Shown here: one piece after another, positions 44,384 to 52,805 of the stretch | Layout: every line of letters begins with the position of its first letter | Position numbering within the stretch: the stretch's first letter is position 1 | Assembly (NCBI RefSeq): GCF_042657165.1 | Contig: NZ_JBHSNJ010000012.1 | Span: 372,001-436,000 of the forward strand | Length of the DNA stretch: 64,000 nt | DNA from: Agrilutibacter niabensis | GTDB lineage: Bacteria > Pseudomonadota > Gammaproteobacteria > Xanthomonadales > Xanthomonadaceae | Direction of reading: 5' to 3' | Program-made: the position numbers and the translations under genes | Notes under the pieces: generated by a model | Told to the model about the DNA's origin: nothing | What the model saw: the letters and a program-made list of their open reading frames with translations, nothing else | The model's database searches: none

Positions 44384-46108
44384 TCAGGGACCGATGTGGT
44401 GCGACTGCACCCATGCCTCGATGCCCGAGCGGTCGCGCGCGCGCATCAGCTGGGGCAGGCGCTTGCGAAGCGCGGCGAGGTCGCACTCGCGGATCACGCG
44501 ACGCAGCTCGAGCAGCGTGTTGGGGTGCAGGCTGAATTCGGTGAGGCCCAGCGCAAGCAGCAATGGCGCGTACATCGGGTCCCCGGCCATTTCGCCGCAC
44601 ACGGCGATGGGCTTCTGGCGCAGGCGCGCCAGCCTTATCACCTCGCGCAGCAACCGCAACACGGCGGGATGCAATGGCGTGTAGAGACTGGCCAGGGCGT
44701 CGTTGTTGCGGTCGGCGGCAAGCAGGTACTGCACGAGGTCGTTGGTGCCGATCGAAAGGAAGTCGACACTGCCGATGAAGCCGGGCAGGGCGAGCGCGGC
44801 CGCCGGCACTTCGATCATGGCACCCAGTGGCACGTGGTCGGCGATCTCGTGGCCTTGCATGCGCAGCTCGCGCGCGACGCGCTTGAGGCGGGAGCGGACT
44901 TCGCGGATTTCCTCGCGCGAGGTGACCATCGGCACGAGGATGCGCAACGGGCCGTAGCCGGAGGCACGCAGCAGCGCGCGCAGCTGCGTATCCAGCAGCG
45001 AATCGCGGGCGAGCGAGAGACGTACGCCCCGCAGGCCAAGCGCGGGATTGGGCTCGTCGCGCAACGCCAGGCCGGTGCGGTCGGCCTTGTCGGCGCCGAG
45101 GTCGAGCGTGCGGATCGTGACGGAGCGGCCGCTCATCCCGAGCACGACATCGCGGTACGCGCGGAACTGCTCTTCCTCGTCCGGCAGTTCCTTGCGCTGC
45201 AGGAACAGGAACTCGGTGCGGTACAGGCCGATGCCCGTGGCGCCCAGCGCGTGCGCCTCGGCGACGTCCTCGCGCGATTCGGCGTTGGCGTAAAGGTTGA
45301 TGTCGATGCCGTCGATCGTGCGCGTGGGCTCGCGGCGGAGGCGGTGCAGTTCCCTGCGCTCACGGATGTATTCGCGCTCGCGGCCGCGGTGCGCGCGCAG
45401 GTCGGAGGGCGCCGGCTCGGCGACGATCAGCCCGCTGCCTCCATCCACGACCAGCGCATCGCCGTCGTTGATCCGGAGCAGGGCGCTGGGCACGCCCACC
45501 ACCAGCGGCAGGTGCAGGCTGCGCGCGAGGATGGCGCTGTGCGACAGCGTGCTGCCGGCAGCGGTGACGATGGCCACCACGCCCTGTGCCTGCAACTGCG
45601 CGAGTTCGGCGGGGGCGACGTTGTCGGTGATGAGGATTTCGCCAGCGACGCCCTCGGTGCCGTTCTCGCGGCTGTGCAGCGCGGCGTGGATGCGGCCCAC
45701 GACCTGGTCGATGTCGTCGATGCGGCTGCGCAGGTAGGGATCGTCCATGCCGGAGAAGACGGCGGCGATGCGGTCGCGCTGCAGGCGCAGGGCGTAATCG
45801 GCCGTGTAGCGGCCGGTGCGGATCAGGGTGTCCAGGCCCTGCAGCAGTTCGGGGTCGTCGAGAAGCAGGGCGTGCAGGTCGAGGAACTCGCCGATCTCGT
45901 GCGCCAGCGCGCCATGCAGGCGCTGGCGCAACGCATGCATTTCGGTGCGGACGGAATCGATCGCGCGCTGCAGGCGGGCGCGTTCGGCTTCGACCTGCGC
46001 TTCGGGAATATGCTCTTCCGCGACTTCCAGCGCATGGGGCAGGCGGATGCGGGCGCGCCCGAGCGCGCTTCCGCGTGATGCGCCGAGGCCTTTGAATTCC
46101 TGCCGCAT
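44384..46108 (-). CDS. ptsI: Phosphoenolpyruvate-protein phosphotransferase (Enzyme I)
   Basis: PTS enzyme I, 574 residues, moving phosphate from PEP to HPr. It lacks the N-terminal GAF domain of the nitrogen-type EI. The phosphohistidine is in GSTLSHSAILARS; PEP-binding motifs RTEFLFLQRKELPDEEEQF, IRTLDLGADK, EVPAAAL and GTNDLVQYLLAADR follow, and the active cysteine is in VCGEMAGD. The start at 46108 places GLGASRG at the family position. It lies 15 bases after the ptsH stop. Confidence 0.96.
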   Translation of the reverse strand: MRQEFKGLGASRGSALGRARIRLPHALEVAEEHIPEAQVEAERARLQRAIDSVRTEMHALRQRLHGALAHEIGEFLDLHALLLDDPELLQGLDTLIRTGRYTADYALRLQRDRIAAVFSGMDDPYLRSRIDDIDQVVGRIHAALHSRENGTEGVAGEILITDNVAPAELAQLQAQGVVAIVTAAGSTLSHSAILARSLHLPLVVGVPSALLRINDGDALVVDGGSGLIVAEPAPSDLRAHRGREREYIRERRELHRLRREPTRTIDGIDINLYANAESREDVAEAHALGATGIGLYRTEFLFLQRKELPDEEEQFRAYRDVVLGMSGRSVTIRTLDLGADKADRTGLALRDEPNPALGLRGVRLSLARDSLLDTQLRALLRASGYGPLRILVPMVTSREEIREVRSRLKRVARELRMQGHEIADHVPLGAMIEVPAAALALPGFIGSVDFLSIGTNDLVQYLLAADRNNDALASLYTPLHPAVLRLLREVIRLARLRQKPIAVCGEMAGDPMYAPLLLALGLTEFSLHPNTLLELRRVIRECDLAALRKRLPQLMRARDRSGIEAWVQSHHIGP

Positions 46109-46122
46109 CCGCGCGCGGCTCC

Positions 46123-46392
46123 TTAGCTGTCTTCGTCGAAACGACGTTCGAACAGTGCGCACACGGCGTCGGCGGTGGCGACTTCATCCTCGCCTTCCAC
46201 GCGCAGCTTCACCTGCGTGCCCTGGCCGGCCGCTAGCAGCATTACGCCCATGATGCTCTTGGCATTCACTTCGCGCCCCTTGGCAGTGAGCGTGGTGGTG
46301 CTGCGATACGCGGACAGCAGCTGCACCAGCTTGGCGGTGGCGCGCGCATGCAGGCCGAGGCGGTTGCTGACGGTGAGGTCGCGTTCGATCAT
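46123..46392 (-). CDS. ptsH: Phosphocarrier protein HPr
   Basis: An 89-residue HPr. The EI-phosphorylated histidine is H15 in LGLHARATAKL, and the serine that HPr kinase modifies is in AKSIMGVMLLAA (about residue 46). Both sites are present, which fits the hprK gene nearby. It sits four bases after the EIIA gene and before ptsI. Confidence 0.97.
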   Translation of the reverse strand: MIERDLTVSNRLGLHARATAKLVQLLSAYRSTTTLTAKGREVNAKSIMGVMLLAAGQGTQVKLRVEGEDEVATADAVCALFERRFDEDS

Positions 46393-46396
46393 CGTC

Positions 46397-46789
46397 TCAG
46401 GCCTCGTCGATGATGACGCCGTTGCGCGCGCCGGCGCCCGCGACGGCGGGCAGTTCGTCCAGTTCCTGCTCCGCGTAATTCATCACCCGCAGCAGCATGG
46501 GCAGGCTCAATGCCGACACGCGACGCACCGGCGTGCCCAGCCGCCCGACCTTGGCCGCGAGGTTGCTGGGGGTGGCGCCATACAGGTCGGTCAGCACGAG
46601 TACGCCCTGGCCTCCGTCCACGCGGCGCAGTGCGGCGCTGGCCAGTGGCAGCAGTTCGTCGGGGTCGCCTTCGAAAGGCACTTCCAGTACTTCGGTGCGC
46701 AGGGGCAGCGTGCGCAACAGGCGTGTCGCCACGGCCAGGATGGCCGAGCCGATGCCTTCATGGGTGATGAGGAGGACGCCGACGGACAT
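46397..46789 (-). CDS. PTS EIIA component, mannose (Man) family
   Basis: A 130-residue EIIA of the mannose/sorbose class: VGVLLITHEGIGSAI carries the phosphohistidine (about residue 10), and LVLTDLYGATPSNLAA is the second conserved loop. No EIIB, EIIC or EIID gene is present in the window, so this EIIA probably regulates rather than transports sugar, as proposed for the HPrK-linked PTS of Gram-negative bacteria. It is between rapZ and ptsH. Confidence 0.95.
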   Translation of the reverse strand: MSVGVLLITHEGIGSAILAVATRLLRTLPLRTEVLEVPFEGDPDELLPLASAALRRVDGGQGVLVLTDLYGATPSNLAAKVGRLGTPVRRVSALSLPMLLRVMNYAEQELDELPAVAGAGARNGVIIDEA

Positions 46790-46877
46790 GCCTGCAACTT
46801 AACAGAGCCGGGTTACGGCAAGGAAGCGTCCGGCCGAAGTCGATCCGCCAGGCACGCCCGGGGCGGGGGGACGGTGC

Positions 46878-47795
46878 TCAGTCCAGCTCGCGATGGTGGA
46901 CCGCGACTTCCTCCCAACCCTGCTGCCGCGCGTGCCGGGCCAGGCGCTCGGCCAGGTAGACCGAGCGATGGCGGCCGCCGGTGCAGCCGAAGGCAATGGT
47001 GACGTAGCTGCGCGTGCCTTCCGACTTCAGCTTGGGCAGCCAGGTGTCGAGGAAAACGCTTATCTGCTGGACGAACAGGGCCACGTCCGGATCGGCGTCG
47101 AGGTAGTCGCGGACGCCGGCATCGCGGCCGGACAGCGGGCGCAGGGTGGCGTCCCAGTGCGGGTTCGGCAACGCGCGGGCATCCAGGACGAAGTCGGCGT
47201 CGCTGGGCACGCCACGACGGTAGGCGAAGGATTCGAACAGCAACGAGACGGTGGTGTCCCCGCCGATGCCGAACTCGGTGATGACATGCCGGCGCAGCTT
47301 GTGGACATTCATGTCGCTCGTGTCGACCACGGCGTCGGCGATCTGCCGCAACGGGCGCAGCACCTGGCGTTCCAGGGCGATCGCGTCGACCAGCGACAGT
47401 CCGAGCGAACTCAAGGGGTGGCGTCGGCGCGTGTCGGCATAACGCTTGAGGAGGACCTCGTCGCTGGCGTCGAAGAAGACCAGGCGCGGGTCGAGCCCCA
47501 GCGCACCGACGGCCGAGAGCCATTCGGGGAGGTTGGTGAGGTCACGGCGGTTGCGCACGTCGATGCCGACGGCGAGCTTTTCCGGCGCGCTGTTTTCGTT
47601 CGTCACGGTCTGTACGAACTGCGGCAGAAGTTCTGCCGGCAGGTTGTCGACGCAGTAGTAGTCCAGGTCCTCGAAGGTGTTGAGCGCCACCGATTTACCG
47701 GAGCCGGACATGCCGCTGACGATGATGAGGGTAGGGGGGGGCGTGGTGGTCACGTTGGACGTCGCGGTGGCATGTGGGAGGGGTGTGCGTTTCAT
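46878..47795 (-). CDS. rapZ: RNase adapter protein / nucleotide-binding protein RapZ
   Basis: A 305-residue protein whose N-terminal Walker A is VSGMSGSGKSVALN, followed by DLDYYCVDNLPAELLPQF. The C-terminal domain has FGCTGGRHRSVYLAERLA. In E. coli RapZ controls amino-sugar synthesis through GlmZ/GlmY RNAs, but in genera without those RNAs its target is unclear. It overlaps the hprK stop by four bases (ATGA). Confidence 0.96.
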   Translation of the reverse strand: MKRTPLPHATATSNVTTTPPPTLIIVSGMSGSGKSVALNTFEDLDYYCVDNLPAELLPQFVQTVTNENSAPEKLAVGIDVRNRRDLTNLPEWLSAVGALGLDPRLVFFDASDEVLLKRYADTRRRHPLSSLGLSLVDAIALERQVLRPLRQIADAVVDTSDMNVHKLRRHVITEFGIGGDTTVSLLFESFAYRRGVPSDADFVLDARALPNPHWDATLRPLSGRDAGVRDYLDADPDVALFVQQISVFLDTWLPKLKSEGTRSYVTIAFGCTGGRHRSVYLAERLARHARQQGWEEVAVHHRELD

Positions 47796-48745
47796 TCTTC
47801 CGCGCGCTCAAGGAAGTGGCTGTGCCGGGCCATGAAGGCCATGGCCGGGTCGACACCCTTCGCCCGCAGGATGTGGGTGCGGGTGGCGGCCTCGGTGAGC
47901 ACCGCCAGGTTGCGTCCGGGCATGACCGGCAGGGTGATCTGGGGCACGTCCAGGTCGAGCACGCGCCGGGCGCCCAGGTCGCCGGTGAGGCGTTCCAGGC
48001 CGGCGGGCTGCGGCTCCAGCGCGGGCTTGGTGAGGTGCACGATCAGCCGCAGGTACTTGTTCTTCTTGACCGCGGTATCGCCGAACATCTGGCGCACGTT
48101 GAGCACGCCCAGCCCGCGTACCTCCAGCAGGTCCTGCAACAGGTCCGGGCACGTGCCGTCGAGCACATCGGGCGCGATCTGGGTGAACTCCGGGGCGTCG
48201 TCGGCGACCAGGCGATGGCCGCGGGTGACCAGCTCCAGCGCAAGCTCGCTCTTGCCGGCCCCGGAATCGCCGGTGATCAGCACGCCGATCGAATAGATCT
48301 CGACGAACACGCCATGCAGCGTCACCCGTGGCGCCAGCTTTCGCGCGAGATGGTACTGCAGGTGGTTGAACAGCTCATGTCCGCGGCGCGGCGAAGTCCA
48401 TAGCGGCGTATCGCTTTCCTCGGCGAGGCGGCGCAGGTCCTCGGGGCACGACTGGTTCTTGCTGATCACCAATGCCAGCGGGCGATAGTCGATGATCTTG
48501 ACGATCGTGTCCCAGCGCTGGCGCGAATCGAGCGCGTCCAGCCATGCGAGTTCCTCGGTACCGAGGATCTGCACCTTGTTTGGATAGATGATGTTGAGGT
48601 AGCCCGCCAGCGACGGGCGACGCGCAACCGTGTCGACGGCTTCGAGCACGCGCTGTCCGCCGATGCGTTCGCCTGCCAGCCACCGCAAGCTGAGCTTGTC
48701 GCGGTGCTGTTCGAAAAGCTGCGCTGCGCTGATGCTCAGGTTCAT
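47792..48745 (-). CDS. hprK: HPr kinase/phosphorylase
   Basis: Bifunctional enzyme (317 residues) that phosphorylates or dephosphorylates the serine of HPr. The P-loop is ITGDSGAGKSELALELV, after EIYSIGVL; the family signature LEVRGLGVLNVRQMFGD lies downstream, and the N-terminal domain has LAGYLNIIYPNKVQILGTEEL. The start at 48745 has GGAG seven bases before it; the frame runs 64 codons further without family similarity. First gene of the hprK-rapZ-EIIA-ptsH-ptsI set. Confidence 0.96.
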   Translation of the reverse strand: MNLSISAAQLFEQHRDKLSLRWLAGERIGGQRVLEAVDTVARRPSLAGYLNIIYPNKVQILGTEELAWLDALDSRQRWDTIVKIIDYRPLALVISKNQSCPEDLRRLAEESDTPLWTSPRRGHELFNHLQYHLARKLAPRVTLHGVFVEIYSIGVLITGDSGAGKSELALELVTRGHRLVADDAPEFTQIAPDVLDGTCPDLLQDLLEVRGLGVLNVRQMFGDTAVKKNKYLRLIVHLTKPALEPQPAGLERLTGDLGARRVLDLDVPQITLPVMPGRNLAVLTEAATRTHILRAKGVDPAMAFMARHSHFLERAEE

Positions 48746-48806
48746 GCTGTCGCTCCGCGTGTCGCCCGCGCCAATGGTAACTGGCGAAGCCCGGCGATGC
48801 GGCCCC

Positions 48807-48842
48807 AAAACATGCGGGGACGGATCCGCCGGATCCGTCCCC
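48807..48842 (-). terminator. Perfect 12-bp hairpin between hpf and hprK
   Basis: Arms GGGGACGGATCC (48816-48827) and GGATCCGTCCCC (48831-48842) are perfect with a 3-base loop. Read leftward the stem is followed after five bases by TTTT, so it may end or weaken transcription from rpoN-hpf before hprK. An RNA processing site is an alternative. Confidence 0.65.
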
Positions 48843-48899
48843 GTAGTGGAAATCTGGCGAAGTCGATCGGTCGGGTGTCGGAGGGACTCCGCCGATCGC

Positions 48900-49226
48900 T
48901 TACGCGAAGTCGCCGTTGCGGGCGAGGCTCTCGCCACGATGATGGTCGACGATCTTCTCCTTGTGCTTCATCAACAGGCGATCGAGCTTGTCGGCAAGCA
49001 GGTCGATGGCGGCGTACATGTCGACTGCGGCGGCATCGGCATGGAGCACACGGCCGGAAACGGTAACGGTGGCCTCCGCCTTGTGATCGGGTTTGTCGAG
49101 ACTGAGCAGGGTGCGGACATCGAAGGGTTGGTCGAAGTGGCGTTTCAATCGTGCCAACTTGGTTTCCACGTAGTCTCGCAGCGCGCCGGTGACTTCAATC
49201 TGCTGGCCGTGGGTTTCGATGCGCAT
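48900..49226 (-). CDS. hpf: Ribosome hibernation-promoting factor
   Basis: A 108-residue HPF/YfiA-family protein that binds idle 70S ribosomes in stationary phase. MRIETHGQQIEVTGALRDYVETKLARLKRHF and VSGRVLHADAAAVDMYAAIDLLADKLDRLLMKHKEK are the family core. The short form (without the C-terminal dimerisation domain) would act with RMF-like factors if they exist. The start at 49226 has AAGGAGG at seven bases; that site lies inside a long stem, see the separate entry. It follows rpoN, the usual order. Confidence 0.96.
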   Translation of the reverse strand: MRIETHGQQIEVTGALRDYVETKLARLKRHFDQPFDVRTLLSLDKPDHKAEATVTVSGRVLHADAAAVDMYAAIDLLADKLDRLLMKHKEKIVDHHRGESLARNGDFA

Positions 49227-49232
49227 CGTTGA

Positions 49233-49311
49233 CCTCCTTACGTCACTGGCTACGGTGACCCCATTCAACGCCTGTTTCCGTCGAATGGCAATGCGACGTA
49301 AGGCGTGGAGG
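49233..49311 (-). promoter_or_regulatory. Structured hpf leader enclosing the ribosome binding site
   Basis: Reading leftward, CCTTACGTC (49303-49295) and GACGTAAGG (49244-49236) form a perfect 9-bp stem 51 bases apart on the DNA, with an inner hairpin CCATTC/GAATGG (49288-49283 and 49266-49261). The 3' arm contains the AAGG of the hpf Shine-Dalgarno, and a CCTCC at 49311-49307 could pair with the GGAGG itself. If transcribed as a leader this would hide the ribosome binding site. It could also be an operator. Confidence 0.5.
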
Positions 49312-49416
49312 AAAACGGTCGAAATATTTCGTTATCCGTCGCGCGTGATGTCGTCAAAGCGTGATCCCGCGCACGCTTGAGCCGCAATTCGAGGGCTCGC
49401 CGCGCCACCGCTACAG

Positions 49417-50853
49417 CTACATCCGCACGCGATCCTGCGAGGACGGGATGCTCATCGCCTCGCGATATTTCGCGACCGTTCGTCGGGCGACCGGGACGCC
49501 GGTGGCCTTCAGTGTTTCAGCCAGGCGGGCATCGGAAAGCGGCTTGCGGGGATTCTCGGCGTCGATGAGCTGCCGGATCATGGCCTGGATGGCGGTGCTG
49601 GAGGCTTCGCCGCCGGTGCCAGTATCGATGCCCGAGGCGAAGAACGAGCGCAGCGGGATCGTTCCGCGCGGCGTGCGCGCATATTTGCGGGCGACCGCGC
49701 GTGAAACCGTGGATTCGTGCAGGCCGATCTCGGCAGCGACTTCGCGCAGGGTCAATGGCCGCAGGGCGCTGTCACCGAACTCCAGGAAGGCGGCCTGCTG
49801 GTGCAGCAGGCAGCGCATCACCTTGAGCAGGGTTTCCCCGCGCGCTTCCAGGCTCTTGAGCAGCCAGCGGGCTTCCTGCAGGTGGCCGCGCAGGTAGTGC
49901 GCGTCGGAGGCGCTGGCATGGCGGATCATTCCTTCGTAGCCGCGATGGATGCTGATGCGCGGACGCATGCTCTCGGCGAGGGTCACGCGCCACAGGCCGT
50001 GCTGGCGCCAGATCACCACGTCCGGTGCCACGTAGGTGTCGTTGCTGATGCCGCCGACCTGCAGGCCCGGCTTGGGATCGAGCGAGCGCAGCAAGTGCAC
50101 TGCGGTTTCGACCTCGCCGAGGTCGAGCTTGAGCTCGGCCGCAATGCCGGCCGCGCCGACCTTGGGCAGGCGTTCCAGCGGGCCGTTGGCAAGCGTGTGC
50201 GCGAGCGACTTTCCCGGCGTGCTGTCGGGTAGCGTCGCAAGCTGCAGGCGCAGGCATTCGCCCAGCGTGCGTGCGGCGACGCCGGCCGGGTCGAAGCGCT
50301 GCACCTGGTGCAGCACGGTCAGGATTTCATCCTGTTGCGCGTGGAAATCCGCACCGAGCGTATCGGCGATGTCGTCCAGCGGCTCGCGCAGGTAGCCGTC
50401 GTCCTCGACGGCTTCGATGAGGGTGACGGCGATGAGTCGGTCGCGTGGCGAAAGCGGACTCAGGTGCAACTGCCACAGCAGGTGGTCCTGCAGGGTTTCG
50501 CCTTCGGCCACCTGTTCCGCAGCCGGCATCTCGCCGTCGGCGTCGGCGGGGCCGGTGCGTTCGTACCAGGTTTCACCATCGCCCGGGCCCCAGTCGGCTT
50601 CGGCGGGCGCAAGGGTTTCGGTGTCGTGGCCGTTACCGGCGTGCACGCTTCCATCCGAGCCGTCCGCGCGCGCCGCATCGCCGTCGACCGTGATGCTGGA
50701 CTCGGTCCAGTCGAGCAAGGGATTGGTTTCCACCGCCTCCGCGATTTCGGTTTCCAGTTCGGCCGCGGACAACTGCAACAGGCGGATGGCCTGCCGCAGT
50801 TGCGGCGTCATCACCAGTTGCTGTCCTAGCGTTGCCTGGAGGCGGGGCTTCAT
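49417..50853 (-). CDS. rpoN: RNA polymerase sigma54 factor
   Basis: Alternative sigma factor of 478 residues for enhancer-dependent promoters (nitrogen, pili, flagella). Region I is the Q/L-rich MKPRLQATLGQQLVMTPQLRQAIRLLQLS, followed by an acidic region II and region III. The RpoN box is ARRTVAKYRE near the C-terminus, reading the -24 element. The start at 50853 is set by family alignment; no good Shine-Dalgarno is seen. It lies between lptB and hpf on the same strand. Confidence 0.97.
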   Translation of the reverse strand: MKPRLQATLGQQLVMTPQLRQAIRLLQLSAAELETEIAEAVETNPLLDWTESSITVDGDAARADGSDGSVHAGNGHDTETLAPAEADWGPGDGETWYERTGPADADGEMPAAEQVAEGETLQDHLLWQLHLSPLSPRDRLIAVTLIEAVEDDGYLREPLDDIADTLGADFHAQQDEILTVLHQVQRFDPAGVAARTLGECLRLQLATLPDSTPGKSLAHTLANGPLERLPKVGAAGIAAELKLDLGEVETAVHLLRSLDPKPGLQVGGISNDTYVAPDVVIWRQHGLWRVTLAESMRPRISIHRGYEGMIRHASASDAHYLRGHLQEARWLLKSLEARGETLLKVMRCLLHQQAAFLEFGDSALRPLTLREVAAEIGLHESTVSRAVARKYARTPRGTIPLRSFFASGIDTGTGGEASSTAIQAMIRQLIDAENPRKPLSDARLAETLKATGVPVARRTVAKYREAMSIPSSQDRVRM

Positions 50854-50978
50854 AGGGGGTTTGAACGAAATCTGGCGGGACCGACGGCCGGTCCAGCAGG
50901 AAGCTGACCCATCATGCACGGCGATGCGCGATGCGTCGATGCTGCCTGTTCAGCCCGGAATCCGTTCCGGAACCGGGG

Positions 50979-51698
50979 TCACAAGCGGAACGTGTCGCCG
51001 AGATAGACGCGGCGCACGTCGGGATTCGACAGCAGCGCATCGGGTGAGCCCTGCGCGAGCACGGCACCTTCGTTGAGGATGTAGGCGCGGTCGCAGATAC
51101 CGAGCGTCTCGCGTACGTTGTGGTCGGTGATGAGCACGCCGATGCCGCGGTTCTTGAGATGCCGCACGATGCGCTGGATCTCGCCGACCGAGATCGGGTC
51201 GACGCCCGCGAAAGGCTCGTCGAGCAGCATCAGGCGCGGCTTTGCGGCCAGGGCGCGCGCGATCTCGACCCGGCGGCGCTCGCCGCCGGACAGGCTGGCG
51301 CCGATCTGGTCGGCGACATGGGCGACCTGCAGCTCGTCCATCAGGCTGGCCAGTTCCTTCTCGATGCCGGCCTTGTCCAGGTCCTCGCGCAGTTCCAGCA
51401 CGAGCCGGATGTTGTCGGCGACGCTGAGCTTGCGGAACACCGACGGCTCCTGCGGCAGGTAGCCGACGCCATGCTTGGCGCGGGCATACATCGGCTCGGC
51501 GGTGATGTCCTTGCCATCGAGGACGATCTGGCCGGCATCGGCGGGCACCAGGCCGACGATCATGTAGAAGCAGGTGGTCTTGCCGGCGCCGTTGGGCCCG
51601 AGCAGGCCGACCACTTCGCCGGCATCCAGCGTGAGGGCGAAATCGCGGACGACTTCCCTGGAGCGATAGGCCTTGCGCAGGCCCTTGGCGGCCAGCAT
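50979..51698 (-). CDS. lptB: LPS export ABC transporter ATP-binding protein
   Basis: ATPase that powers LPS extraction from the inner membrane with LptFG (not in this window). The 239 residues have Walker A GPNGAGKTT, Q-loop LPQEPSVFRKL, signature LSGGERRRVEIARAL, Walker B LMLLDEPFAGVD and the switch histidine TDHNVRETL. It starts at a TGATG junction with lptA. Confidence 0.98.
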   Translation of the reverse strand: MLAAKGLRKAYRSREVVRDFALTLDAGEVVGLLGPNGAGKTTCFYMIVGLVPADAGQIVLDGKDITAEPMYARAKHGVGYLPQEPSVFRKLSVADNIRLVLELREDLDKAGIEKELASLMDELQVAHVADQIGASLSGGERRRVEIARALAAKPRLMLLDEPFAGVDPISVGEIQRIVRHLKNRGIGVLITDHNVRETLGICDRAYILNEGAVLAQGSPDALLSNPDVRRVYLGDTFRL

Positions 51699-52255
51699 CA
51701 GTTCGTTCCCTTCTTCGGAACAGGCTTGGTGGCCGGAGCGGCCGCCGGTTGGCGAGGCTGGATGCGCATCTTCACGCGGCCGCTGCTGTCCGAGGTGCTG
51801 TTCACCATGCCGGTTTTCATGTTGTAGACCACGCGCGGGCCGGAAAGGGTGCCGCGTGGCTGCTGGATGTTGACCTTCTCGCTGAAGATCACGACCTCGC
51901 TGGAGAGGTCGTAGTCGACCTTGTTGGCCGTGGCGTTCATCGGTGTGCCGTCGTCGAGCTGCTGCCTGAGCCTCACCGGGCCACCGGTCAGCACCGCACG
52001 CACGGGTTCGCCGCCGCGCGTGGTGATGGTGGCCGTGCTGGCTTCGATCTGCAGCGAGCCCTGGCTGATCGTGACCCCGTTGGACAGGATCGTCGGCTGG
52101 CGGTCGTCGAGCGAGCCGCTGGTAGAGCCTGCTTCGATGTCCATCGGCTGGCCGCGGTCCGCGGACCGTGCCCAGGCGCCCGGCGACAGCAGGAGCAGGG
52201 CGCTCGCGCCCGCAACGATCGCGGCGGCGAGAGGCTTAACGGGCGGTCGGGACAT
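51698..52255 (-). CDS. lptA: LPS transport periplasmic protein LptA
   Basis: Periplasmic bridge protein (185 residues) that carries LPS between membranes. A signal peptide (to about WARSAD) precedes the OstA-type beta-jellyroll: QPMDIEAGSTSGSLDDRQPTILSNGVTISQGSLQIEASTATIT is the characteristic start. The C-terminus is long and basic (RIQPRQPAAAPATKPVPKK). It overlaps lptC by 20 bases and lptB by one. Confidence 0.95.
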   Translation of the reverse strand: MSRPPVKPLAAAIVAGASALLLLSPGAWARSADRGQPMDIEAGSTSGSLDDRQPTILSNGVTISQGSLQIEASTATITTRGGEPVRAVLTGGPVRLRQQLDDGTPMNATANKVDYDLSSEVVIFSEKVNIQQPRGTLSGPRVVYNMKTGMVNSTSDSSGRVKMRIQPRQPAAAPATKPVPKKGTN

Positions 52256-52805
52256 AGCGATGGTGGACCTCGGACTTGAACGAATATTGCTTGGTGGCCA
52301 GATCCAGCTGCAGGCCGCGGCCGCTCAGTATAGAGCCGGGCCGGGTGATCACGACCTCGCCCTGGGAGTGTGCGCGGCGCTTGTCGGGGAAGATGTTCAG
52401 TTCCCTTGTGGTCATCGTCGTGGCAGGGCTGGTCAAGCCGGAACTGACGCCCCTCACGTCGCCGCGCAGTCGCAGTTCGTCGCCTTCTGCGCTGACCCAC
52501 CCCTCCTTGGAGCGCACTTCCCACGCGTCGCTGCCGGTGCGTTCGCCGGGCGGGATCAGGAACAGCGGCGTGGCGATCTCCATCGTCTTCTGCTCGGGAT
52601 CACGCGCCAGGCGCGGCGCCCGCAGGGTGAAGGACTCCCGGCCCAGCGGGTTCAGCGCAGTGAGTTCGAAGTCGATCAGCACATAGTCGAAGTGCACGCC
52701 CCGGGCTGCGGGCACCGCGTCCTTGTTGCGCTGGTTCCAGACCGACCAGCCGCTCACGATGGCGCCCAGCAGCAGCAGGGTCGTGGTGATCGCGCGCCAG
52801 TTCAT
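52236..52805 (-). CDS. lptC: LPS export protein LptC
   Basis: Bitopic inner-membrane protein (189 residues) that passes LPS from LptB2FG to LptA. One N-terminal membrane helix (about residues 5-22) is followed by a periplasmic jellyroll with YVLIDFELTALNPLGRESFTLRAPRL and DAWEVRSKEGWVSAEGDELRLRG. The start at 52805 overlaps the kdsC stop by four bases (ATGA). Confidence 0.93.
   Translation of the reverse strand: MNWRAITTTLLLLGAIVSGWSVWNQRNKDAVPAARGVHFDYVLIDFELTALNPLGRESFTLRAPRLARDPEQKTMEIATPLFLIPPGERTGSDAWEVRSKEGWVSAEGDELRLRGDVRGVSSGLTSPATTMTTRELNIFPDKRRAHSQGEVVITRPGSILSGRGLQLDLATKQYSFKSEVHHRYVPTAR

Noticed and set aside
44279..46078. 599-codon open frame opposite ptsI
   Set aside because: Antisense shadow of enzyme I.
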